Assembly (NCBI RefSeq): GCF_004364865.1
Contig: NZ_SOAU01000001.1
Span: 4,434,001 to 4,498,000 of the forward strand
Origin: Ilumatobacter fluminis
GTDB lineage: Bacteria > Actinomycetota > Acidimicrobiia > Acidimicrobiales > Ilumatobacteraceae
Direction of reading: 5' to 3'
Length of the DNA stretch: 64,000 nucleotides
Shown: positions 42,188 through 49,187 of the stretch, piece by piece
Layout: each line of letters begins with the position of its first letter
How positions within the stretch are numbered: the first letter of the stretch is position 1
Program-made: the position numbers and the translations under genes
Notes under the pieces: model-generated
Seen by the model: only the letters and a program-made list of their open reading frames with translations
Databases searched by the model: none
Told to the model about the DNA's origin: nothing

Positions 42188-42421
42188 GGTCAATCGGGTC
42201 AGGTGTCGAAGGTGACGGCGACGGAGAAGCAATCGGGTCGGGTGTCGGAGGGAACGGCGACGGAGTCGACGTTTCCGGAGATCACCCGACTCCGGTGACG
42301 AGGGTGTGCGTGACCGCCGGGTCGGGTGATCTCCCGAAACGCCTCGGCTGCGCCTCGTCGTTCCGTACGACACCCGACCCGGTCAGGGCTGCGCCTCGTC
42401 GTTCCGTACGACACCCGACCC
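42188..42421. repeat. Cluster of 58-bp-family palindromic elements in both orientations
   Basis: 42235-42292 is a complete family B element (GGGTCGGGTG...CACCCGACTC). 42319-42380 is a related copy in the opposite orientation, slightly longer (62 bases). A half copy lies at 42196-42224. The last 35 bases of the inverted copy (42346-42380) are duplicated exactly at 42387-42421. The cluster fills most of the 424-base gap between the channel gene stop and the pilin gene start; nothing else is seen there. Confidence 0.85.
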
Positions 42422-42428
42422 GGGGAGG

Positions 42429-44189
42429 TCAGCGGCGGTAGGTGGTGGCGAAGTCGGATTCGGCTTCGTCGGTGCCGACGAGGATGAGCTCTCCGCCGGC
42501 GGGGAGGGGCGCACGGGCATCGGGGTTGGCGTCGATGCGACCGTCGTGGTCGACGGCGACGACGTTGCAACCGGTCGTGCGGAACACGTGGGCGTCGGCG
42601 AGCGAGCGTCCGGCCAGCGCGTCGGGCATCGGTGATCGGAACACGTGCAGGCCTTGCGCGATGAGGAGGGTCTCGTCGCCGCGGAACTGGTTCCAGATCG
42701 CGGCCGATCCGGTGCCGGCGTACGACAGCACGGCGTCGGCACCGGCCCGGTACAGGGTGGTCACGTTCCGGTCGAGGCGGGAGCGCGACACGATCCGCAC
42801 GTCCGGTCGCAGCCCACGGCAGTACCGGGTGAGGTACACGTTGACGTCGTCGTCGTGGGTGGTGATCAGAATCGCGGTCGCCCGGTCGAGACCGGCCCGT
42901 TCGAGCACGGCCCGGTCGGCGGCGTCGCCGACCACGTACGGCACCCCGGCCCGTTCACGGTCGGCCAGCTTCTCGATGATGGTGAACGAGTGGCCCTGCG
43001 CATCGAAGTTGGCGCCGATCGCCCGGCCGACGCGTCCGCCGCCGATGATGACGGCGTGCTGTTCGTCGGCGGTCGGCACGGCGTATTCGTCGTCGAACGT
43101 GGCGAGCTGGTCGTCGGTGGCGGCGAGCAGCAGGATCATCGGTTCGACGAGTTCGGTGTCGGGGTCGGCGATCGAGAACTCGCCGCGGTCCCACACGCCG
43201 ATGATCCCGACACCGAGCCGTGATCGCAGCGCCAGTTCCTTCAGCGTGCGCCCTTCCATCGCGGTGCCGACGACGCCCGCCTCGGCGATGCGGAGCCCGG
43301 CGAAATCGCCGATCACGTGGCTCTTGCCGCCGATCCCGAGCGCTCTCGCCGCCATGGCCGAGCCGAGGATCTCCCCGAGTTGGAGGACGTGGTCGGCACC
43401 GGCGATCTCGAGGATGTCGACCGATTCGGGTGCGTTGGCGGTCGCGAGGATGCGCACATCGGGGGCGATCTCGCGGACGGTGAAGGCGATGTTGGTGTTG
43501 GTCGGGTCGTTGCGAGTGGCGACGACCATGGCCGCTTCGTCGATGCGGGCCTTGCGGTAGGTGTCGGGGTCGTCGAGTTCGCCGACCATGACGCGTCTGC
43601 CGCCGTCGTGGATGTTGCCGGCGAGGTCGAGGTCGTCGACGAGGATCACGTACGGCACACCGGCCTGTTCGGCGCGGTCGGCGAGGGCCAGTTCGACGGG
43701 GCCGGGCTCGGTGAGGATGAGGTGCCGCCGGATCTGTTCGGGCACCGTCGTGGGTGCACGGCGACGGTCGCGTTCGTTCATCCATGGCACGAACACGAAC
43801 TGGATGAACACGAACGGCAGCATCACCAGGAGGAAGGTGGAGCCGGCGAGCAGCACGACGACGGAGAAGATGCGGCCGGCGTCGGACTCGAAGGTGATGT
43901 CGCCGAAGCCGAGTGTGGTCATCGTGGTGAGCGTCCAGTAGACGCTGGTCGGCCACGAGTAGGAGCGGCCTTCGCGGGCCATGAGCTCGTGGAACATCGT
44001 CGAGAAGATGGCGACCATCCCGACGAAGGTGGCGACGAGCCAGAACACGGTGCGCATCCGTCGCTTGCGTTCGGCCGCCTGCACAGCGGCTTCGGGTGAC
44101 TCGTAGTCGCGCCCCGCCCGTGCCACGTCCGGGTTCTTCCGCAACCGATCGGTGACCTGAGCGATCGTCACCCCCAACGACTTCAACAT
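42429..44189 (-). CDS. Two-TM potassium channel with tandem RCK (TrkA-N/C) domains
   Basis: 586 residues. A helix at 47-66, a pore loop with the selectivity filter TTLGFGD (91-97) and a second helix at 103-130 form a KcsA/MthK-like pore. Two regulatory regions follow, the second with the Rossmann motif VIIGGGRVGRAIG, plus TrkA-C-like ends. Such channels let K+ move across the cytoplasmic membrane under control of ligands such as Ca2+ or nucleotides. The start codon MLKSLG is near a palindrome pair. It is a single gene. Confidence 0.92.
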   Translation of the reverse strand: MLKSLGVTIAQVTDRLRKNPDVARAGRDYESPEAAVQAAERKRRMRTVFWLVATFVGMVAIFSTMFHELMAREGRSYSWPTSVYWTLTTMTTLGFGDITFESDAGRIFSVVVLLAGSTFLLVMLPFVFIQFVFVPWMNERDRRRAPTTVPEQIRRHLILTEPGPVELALADRAEQAGVPYVILVDDLDLAGNIHDGGRRVMVGELDDPDTYRKARIDEAAMVVATRNDPTNTNIAFTVREIAPDVRILATANAPESVDILEIAGADHVLQLGEILGSAMAARALGIGGKSHVIGDFAGLRIAEAGVVGTAMEGRTLKELALRSRLGVGIIGVWDRGEFSIADPDTELVEPMILLLAATDDQLATFDDEYAVPTADEQHAVIIGGGRVGRAIGANFDAQGHSFTIIEKLADRERAGVPYVVGDAADRAVLERAGLDRATAILITTHDDDVNVYLTRYCRGLRPDVRIVSRSRLDRNVTTLYRAGADAVLSYAGTGSAAIWNQFRGDETLLIAQGLHVFRSPMPDALAGRSLADAHVFRTTGCNVVAVDHDGRIDANPDARAPLPAGGELILVGTDEAESDFATTYRR

Positions 44190-44214
44190 GCGCCCCCATG
44201 TTGCCAGGAACCCA

Positions 44215-44298
44215 GTCGGTTCATGTCAGACATCAACCGACCGAACACGAACTGGACACGTGCGAAACCTGGTCGGTTGATGTCTGACATGAACCGAC
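44215..44298. repeat. Paired-palindrome element upstream of the selenoprotein gene
   Basis: The 27-bp arm at 44215-44241 (GTCGGTTCATGTCAGACATC...) recurs perfectly inverted at 44272-44298 with a 30-base spacer. Each arm is a near-palindrome (GTCGGTT...AACCGAC). A second pair of the same sequence family lies on the other side of the gene at 44949-45033. Confidence 0.88.
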
Positions 44299-44343
44299 CA
44301 TCACCGGGAATAGTGGACAGAGCGAGGGGTGTTTCTCTCGGCC

Positions 44344-44928
44344 ATGCGACCACGCACCTGGATGGCCACAGCACTCGGTGCCGCGCTGCTGCTCACGGCA
44401 TGCGGTTCCGACGACGACGGAGGGGGCGGTTCAGCGGCCGACCCCGGCGTCACCCTGCCCGCTCCGGCGGAGGGCGATCCGCCCGACCTCCCGGTGGCCG
44501 AGGCGTCGCAAGCCGGTCCCCTACCCGAGGTCGCCGTTCGTCAGGTGAACGGTGACGGCGGGTGGGTGCAGTTCCGCAACGAGATCCCGTCCGAACAGCC
44601 ACTCCTGGTCTGGTTCTGGGCACCGCATTGACCCGCCTGTCGCCGGGAAGGCCCGGCGGTCGAGCAGTTTGCTCGTGAACACGCAGACGAAGTTCGGGTG
44701 GTCGGTCTCGGCACCCAGGACAGCGCCGAGGAGGCGGTCGAGTTCGTCGAGATGACGGGCACCACCTCGTTCCCCATGTACTGGGACGAGACGTTCCAGA
44801 CCTGGACGGCGTTCGGGATCAGCGCCCAGCCGGCGGTGGCCCTGCTGTCGCCGGACGGCGAACCGATCGCCGGCTGGCTCGGCGGCTTCCCCGAAGACGA
44901 GATCCTCGACGCCATCCGCACCGGATGA
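44344..44928 (+). CDS. Thioredoxin/TlpA-like lipoprotein, probable selenoprotein (in-frame TGA at 44629)
   Basis: 194 codons from ATG 44344. The signal peptide ends in the lipobox LLTAC (C20), and an acidic Gly-rich linker leads to a thioredoxin-like domain. The domain runs LLVWFWAPH, then TGA (codon 96), then PAC (C99), REGPAVEQFAREHADEVRVV, the cis-Pro-like SAQPAVALLSPDG and a final helix. The frame is continuous on both sides of the TGA, and the TGA takes the place of the first Cys of CPAC. A 7-bp GC hairpin starts nine bases after it. I read TGA as selenocysteine, giving a UxxC redox site on the outer side of the membrane, probably for thiol/disulfide exchange or peroxide reduction. A GTG at 44329 is an alternative start. 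The alternative reading is a recent nonsense mutation. Confidence 0.82.
44632..44658 (+). promoter_or_regulatory. Candidate bacterial SECIS element
   Basis: Immediately after the TGA (44629-44631), nine bases lead into CGCCGGG (44641-44647), loop AAGG, and CCCGGCG (44652-44658). A stem-loop whose apical loop begins about 16 bases after the UGA, with G at or next to the loop, fits the bacterial SECIS layout bound by SelB. The sequence lies inside the reading frame, as expected in bacteria. Confidence 0.65.
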
Positions 44929-44948
44929 CAACGCCCGAAAACGACGCT

Positions 44949-45033
44949 GGTCGGTTGATGTCAGACATCAACCGACCAGTCTGCGTCATCGTGGTGACGT
45001 GCGATGTCGGTTGATGTCTGACATCGACCGACA
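44949..45033. repeat. Paired-palindrome element downstream of the selenoprotein gene
   Basis: A 29-base perfect palindrome about one central base (GGTCGGTTGATGTCAGACAT..., 44949-44977) and a near-copy at 45005-45033, with a 27-base spacer. They share the GTCGGTTGATGTC core with the pair at 44215-44298, so the gene sits between two copies of this element. Confidence 0.88.
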
Positions 45034-45045
45034 GGGTGGGGTCCG

Positions 45046-45210
45046 TCAGCTGACGACGGCTTCTTCGACGACGACGTCGGATTCGCCGCCTTCCTTGCGA
45101 CCCATCTTCACGAGGATGAGTTCCTTCTGCTGACGGCCGGCCTCGGTGCCGAGCAGGTAGCCGGTGGCTCCGGCGGCGGCGAGCAGTACGAACAACACGA
45201 ACATCTTCAT
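45046..45210 (-). CDS. Small single-pass membrane protein (54 aa)
   Basis: Begins MKMFVLFVLLAAAGATGYLL, a hydrophobic helix, then a charged tail (GRQQKELILVKMGRKEGGES) ending EEAVVS. AAGGAGG lies eight bases before the ATG, an excellent ribosome site. It resembles YtxH-like small membrane proteins in layout only. No partner gene is adjacent. Confidence 0.75.
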   Translation of the reverse strand: MKMFVLFVLLAAAGATGYLLGTEAGRQQKELILVKMGRKEGGESDVVVEEAVVS

Positions 45211-45298
45211 TGGGGTGCCTCCTTGCAGGCGGATGGTGACGTGCCCGACCATACCCCGCTTGTGTTTCGGCCATGCTCGCGATTCGTGCGGGACGCGA

Positions 45299-46057
45299 TC
45301 ACCCGTTCAGGGGTGTGGCGTCGCGGTGGTGGAAGTGGTCGGCGCGTCGTTCGGTCGTCTGCCGGTTCGAGACCGGGTTGACGATCAGGGAGAAGATCCG
45401 GCGTGGCCACGGCGACATGTTCGGCGGTGACGCGTGCACGACTGCGTCGCCGAACAGCAGCACGGTGCCGGCCGGCCCCTTCGGGCTGATGAGTCCACCG
45501 CGTTCGGCGAGTGGGCCGACGACGTCGGCGTCGACGGTCCAGAGGTCGAAGCTGGTCGTCTCGGTGTCGAGGCTGGTCGGTGCGGGCCCGTCGCGGTGCG
45601 AGCCTCGGACGAACATGAGCGGCCCGTTGAACTCGGTGACATCGTCGAGGAAGATGTGCACGTTGAGGGCGAGCGGTTCGGGCACACCGTCTTCGTGGTG
45701 GTGGGTGGCGAAGTCGTAGTGCCACTGCCACTGCTCGCCGGTGAAGGCGGCTTTGGCGTTGACCTTGACCTGTTGTGCGTACACCGGGACGTCGCCGAGC
45801 ACCTGCAGTGCCGGGTCGAGCAGGCGCGGGTCGCGGACCAGCCGGGCGAACCGTTCGTGGCGGCGGTGCAGCCCCATGGCGGTGCGCACGACACCGCTCG
45901 ACTTCTCACGGATGTTCTCCGGCACGTCCTCGTCCATCAGCTCGTCGAGCGCTGCGTTGATCTCGTCGACCTCACCCTGCGTGAACCGCTCGGGCAGCAC
46001 GACCACGCCGTCCCGCTCGAACGTCGCGAGCTCGTCCGCCGACAGGAGGGTCCTCAT
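45299..46057 (-). CDS. PhyH-family Fe(II)/2-oxoglutarate-type dioxygenase
   Basis: 252 residues of the phytanoyl-CoA dioxygenase/ectoine hydroxylase-like family. The iron ligands are H113 and D115 in QWHYDFATHH and H208 in GDAVVHASPPN, with R219/R220 for 2-oxoglutarate. It hydroxylates a small substrate in the cytoplasm. It overlaps the SHMT-like gene by 4 bases (ATGA), so both should act in one pathway. A hydroxylated amino acid or related metabolite is a reasonable guess. Confidence 0.85.
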   Translation of the reverse strand: MRTLLSADELATFERDGVVVLPERFTQGEVDEINAALDELMDEDVPENIREKSSGVVRTAMGLHRRHERFARLVRDPRLLDPALQVLGDVPVYAQQVKVNAKAAFTGEQWQWHYDFATHHHEDGVPEPLALNVHIFLDDVTEFNGPLMFVRGSHRDGPAPTSLDTETTSFDLWTVDADVVGPLAERGGLISPKGPAGTVLLFGDAVVHASPPNMSPWPRRIFSLIVNPVSNRQTTERRADHFHHRDATPLNG

Positions 46058-47400
46058 GCGACACCTCGCACGAAGTGGACGTCGGGGAAGCGGCGGCGCA
46101 TGGCGCTGGAGGCTCCCGACACGTCGTCGCCGGCGAGGGCGCCGGTGATGAGGCCAGCGAGTTCGGGCATGTCGTCGGGGCGCATGCCGATGCGGGTCGC
46201 TTCGGGTGTGCCGAGCCGGAGTCCGGCACCGGGTTCGAGCCCGGGCAGCCCGATCGCACACGCCAGCAGGTTGCCCTCGCGCAGCCGGAGGGCGGCGGGG
46301 TGGCCGCCTCCCCAGCTGGTGGCGTCGACGGCGAGTTGGTGCGAGCGGGTGTGGCCGCCGTCGGTCGTCCACACCGGCAGCCCGCGTTCGGCGAGCTCGG
46401 CAGCGAGGGCGACGGCGTTGTCGCGCATCGTCGTCGCGTAGTCGCTGCCGCACTCGAGCCAGTCGAGGAGGGTGATGCCGAGGGCGGCGGTCTTGGCGAC
46501 GTCGAAGTTGGCGGTGAGGCCGGGGTAGGCGATGGCGTCGATCCGTGCGGCGAGTGCGTCGTCGTTGGTGAGCACCAAACCGCCGGCCGGGCCGCCGAGG
46601 CTCTTGTAGGTGCTCATCGTCATGAGGTGGGCGCCCTCGTCGAGCGGGTTCGGCCACACGCCGCCGGCGATCATGCCGCAGGCGTGGGCGGCGTCGAACA
46701 GGACGAGCGCGCCGTGGCGGTCGGCGATCTCGCGGATCTCGCGCACGGGGTGCGGCAACAGGTTGAGCGACGTGCCGATCGTGATGAGGGCCGGCTTCAC
46801 GCTGCCCGCCAACTCGTCGAGCGCGTCGAGGTCGAGTGTGAACGCGCCGGCGTCGACCGGGCAGTGGTGGGTGTCGAGCCCGTAGAGGCCGGCGGCGCCG
46901 GCGGTGTGGTGGGTGACGTGCCCGCCGATGCTGGGCGGCGGAGTGATGATCGTCGCGCCCGGGTCGCACGTCGCCATGAACGCGTACAAGTTGGCGAGCG
47001 CGCCCGAGCCGACCCGCACTTCGGCGTGGCGGGCACCGAACAGCTCCCGTGCCGCTGCGGCGGCGACGACCTCGATCTCCTCGATCGCCTCCAGCCCTGT
47101 CTCGTACTTGTCGCCCGGGTGCCCGAGCGACGCCCGGGTGGTGAGCCCGGTGGCGAGCAACGCTTCGGCCCGTGGGTTCATGACGTTCGATGCCGGGTTC
47201 AGGTTGATGCACTCCCGGTCGTGGATCTCGCTGTTGCGGTCGACGAGGTCGTGGATGCGGCGGTCGACGGTACCCCGGTCGGTCAGGTCGAGCCGATCGA
47301 GGATCTCCCGTTCCCGGGCGACCGCCGGGGCGCTAAGCCAGCCCCGGTCGCCGGGTGAGGTATCGGTCGGGCTGGCGGCGGCGCTGGTGGTGACGGACAT
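46054..47400 (-). CDS. Serine hydroxymethyltransferase-like PLP enzyme
   Basis: 448 residues, slightly longer than housekeeping SHMT. The fold type I PLP site is visible: D236 in LFDAAHACG and the PLP lysine K266 in TMSTYKSLGGPAGG. Other SHMT marks are YETGLEAIEEIE, GSGALANLYAFM and the C-terminal RLGTPEATRIGM. It may move a hydroxymethyl group between folate and an amino acid other than serine. It is the first gene of a two-gene operon with a PhyH dioxygenase and is divergent from a LysR gene. A second start at 47478 is less likely. Confidence 0.85.
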   Translation of the reverse strand: MSVTTSAAASPTDTSPGDRGWLSAPAVAREREILDRLDLTDRGTVDRRIHDLVDRNSEIHDRECINLNPASNVMNPRAEALLATGLTTRASLGHPGDKYETGLEAIEEIEVVAAAAARELFGARHAEVRVGSGALANLYAFMATCDPGATIITPPPSIGGHVTHHTAGAAGLYGLDTHHCPVDAGAFTLDLDALDELAGSVKPALITIGTSLNLLPHPVREIREIADRHGALVLFDAAHACGMIAGGVWPNPLDEGAHLMTMSTYKSLGGPAGGLVLTNDDALAARIDAIAYPGLTANFDVAKTAALGITLLDWLECGSDYATTMRDNAVALAAELAERGLPVWTTDGGHTRSHQLAVDATSWGGGHPAALRLREGNLLACAIGLPGLEPGAGLRLGTPEATRIGMRPDDMPELAGLITGALAGDDVSGASSAMRRRFPDVHFVRGVA

Positions 47401-47471
47401 GGGTGTGATCGTCGCACCGCGGGCCGCCAGTGAACAGCGATGATCCGCGATGCTGGCAGTAAGTTCAACTG

Positions 47472-48335
47472 ATGGCACTCGAACCGGCGCCGACCACGTT
47501 CGAACGACTGCGCGTGCTGGCGGCGATCGCAGCGACCGGCACGATCGCGGGCGCGGCTCGAATGCTCGACTACACGCCGTCGGCGGTGTCGCAGCATCTG
47601 GCGGCGCTCGAGCGCGAGGCGGGCACCGCCCTGGCGGAGCGGTCGAACCGTGGTGTCGAGTTGACGGCGCCGGGACGTCGGTTGGCAGCGAGCGGCACCG
47701 ACCTGCTCGACGAGGTCCGCTCCGCCTTCGACCAGGTCGCAGAGGCGCCGTCGACCACGGCGCTTCGGATCGCGGCGTTCCCGACGGCGATCAGCGCGCT
47801 GCTGTTGCCGGCGCGTGAGCGGTTGGAGCCAACGGTGCGCTTGACGATCGTCCACGCCGAGCCGGGCGACGCGCTCCGTGCGCTGGTCGCCCGTGAGGTC
47901 GACGCGGCGATCACCGATGGCCTGATCGACGTCGAGCACGGCCTCCACCGAGCCCTGCTGGCGGTCGAGCCGATCCAGCTGGTCGTGTCGTCGTCGCGTC
48001 GGGTGCGGCGGCTGGAGGATTGTGCCGAGGCCCGGTGGGTGCTCGGCGGTGCGACGAGCCGGACCGGTCAGGCCGCCCGCCAGCGGTGCCAGGCCGCCGG
48101 TTTCGAGCCCGATGTGATCGCCGAGACCGAGGACCATCACGTCACGTTCGACCTCATCCGGGCGGCCGACGCCGTCTCGGTCCTCCCGGCACTCGCCCTC
48201 ACCGATGTGCCCGACGGCATCCGCGCCGTCACCGCCCTCGACTTGAACCTCCACCGCCGCATCGAACTCGTCACCCGCCCGAGGCTCGCATCCACCCCCG
48301 CCATCCAAACCCTCGAACAAACCCTCCGGCCGTAG
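47472..48335 (+). CDS. LysR-family transcriptional regulator
   Basis: A 287-residue LysR protein. The N-terminal winged helix (VLAAIAATGTIAGAARMLDY, then TPSAVSQHLAALERE) is clear, and the C-terminal part has a two-lobed effector domain (LRIAAFPTAISALLLPA, AVSVLPALAL). It is divergent from the SHMT-like/PhyH operon with a 71-base gap containing an inverted GCCAG (47426-47430)/CTGGC (47453-47457) pair, and is likely its regulator. Confidence 0.9.
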   Translation: MALEPAPTTFERLRVLAAIAATGTIAGAARMLDYTPSAVSQHLAALEREAGTALAERSNRGVELTAPGRRLAASGTDLLDEVRSAFDQVAEAPSTTALRIAAFPTAISALLLPARERLEPTVRLTIVHAEPGDALRALVAREVDAAITDGLIDVEHGLHRALLAVEPIQLVVSSSRRVRRLEDCAEARWVLGGATSRTGQAARQRCQAAGFEPDVIAETEDHHVTFDLIRAADAVSVLPALALTDVPDGIRAVTALDLNLHRRIELVTRPRLASTPAIQTLEQTLRP

Positions 48336-48345
48336 GACGACTTCC

Positions 48346-48403
48346 GGGTCAGGTGCCAGAGGTGACGACGAGGAACGAGCCGTCACCGGCGGTCACCTGA
48401 CCC
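48346..48403. repeat. 58-bp palindromic element (family B), copy 2
   Basis: It has the same length and outer arms as the copies at 37333 and 49115, but differs from them at three positions. One change, CCGTCACC for CCGTTACC, restores a G-C pair in the inner stem. It lies between the convergent LysR and vapC genes. Confidence 0.9.
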
Positions 48404-48447
48404 GGGATCGGTGCGCGGCGCGGCCGGCCGAAGCAGCCCACCGAGCC

Positions 48448-48843
48448 TCAGCCAGGCGTCACGACCTCGCACGCAATGCCGGGCGCACGCGCAAGCCGTT
48501 CGTCGAGCGTCACCAGGCGACCGCCGATCAACTCGGCCGTCGCGACGTACGCGGCGTCGCACGCGGTCAGGTTGTCGCGCAACTCCCACACCCGTGCGGC
48601 GACCGACTCGTACGGCGCCAGTTCCACGGCGAGCCGGCCGATGTCGGCGATAGCGAGCGATCCGGCCGTGTCGTCGAGCGCACCGCGCAGTACGAGGCGC
48701 CGCACGATGTTCGCGACCTCGAACGGCATCAGGTGCGGAGCGTAGAGGGGGCCTGCCTGGAGTGCCTGCTCGCACCATCGTCCGGTCGGCGAGTCGTCGA
48801 CCAGAGCAGCGACGACGGCGGATGCGTCGACGACCTGGATCAC
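48448..48843 (-). CDS. vapC: VapC-type PIN-domain toxin
   Basis: A 131-residue PIN ribonuclease with the acidic site D6 (VVDASAV), E42 (PFEVANIV), D96 (ACDAAYV) and D114 (TLDERL). It should cleave RNA (often tRNA or rRNA) when free. It overlaps the upstream antitoxin by 4 bases, the usual vapBC order. The module is framed by two copies of a 58-bp palindromic repeat. Confidence 0.92.
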   Translation of the reverse strand: MIQVVDASAVVAALVDDSPTGRWCEQALQAGPLYAPHLMPFEVANIVRRLVLRGALDDTAGSLAIADIGRLAVELAPYESVAARVWELRDNLTACDAAYVATAELIGGRLVTLDERLARAPGIACEVVTPG

Positions 48844-49073
48844 CGGCGGTCAGCGTCTCGGGCGTCGAGGATCGCGTCCCGATCCACGTGACGGCCGTTG
48901 ATCCGTTTGCGTCGCCCGACGTCGATCATCAGGTCGGACACGCTCGGCCGGCCGGCGAGCGCCGTGAGTTCGTCGTACAGATACTCCTGCAACGACTTGC
49001 CGGCACGCGCGGCACGAGCAGCAAGCTCGTCGCGCACGTCGGACGGAAGATCGCGGACCGTGACCGAAGGCAT
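48840..49073 (-). CDS. vapB: VapB-type (FitA-like RHH) antitoxin
   Basis: 77 residues: an N-terminal ribbon-helix-helix (MPSVTVRDLPSDVRDELAAR, then AARAGKSLQEYLYDEL) and a basic C-terminal tail (GRRKRINGRHVDRDA) that would wrap the toxin. GAAGG precedes the ATG. It is the first gene of the TA pair and should autoregulate by binding its own promoter. An in-frame start at 49094 is less likely. Confidence 0.9.
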   Translation of the reverse strand: MPSVTVRDLPSDVRDELAARAARAGKSLQEYLYDELTALAGRPSVSDLMIDVGRRKRINGRHVDRDAILDARDADRR

Positions 49074-49114
49074 GCCTTCAGAGTACTGCGACAAGCAGCA
49101 AAATGCTGCACAGC

Positions 49115-49172
49115 GGGTCAGGTGCCAAAGGTGACGGCGAGGAACGAGCCGTTACCGGCGGTCACCTGACCC
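49115..49172. repeat. 58-bp palindromic element (family B), copy 3
   Basis: Identical to copy 1 at 37333-37390, 11.8 kb away. It lies just upstream of vapB, in the same orientation as the copy downstream of vapC, so the toxin-antitoxin pair is bracketed by direct copies. Confidence 0.9.
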
Positions 49173-49187
49173 GGGACGGCTGCGCAA

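Noticed and set aside
44329-44631. Truncated thioredoxin pseudogene ending at TGA, with a second ORF at 44698
   Set aside because: The two pieces are in one frame, downstream residues are intact, and the TGA lies at the catalytic Cys position with a hairpin after it; Sec fits better.
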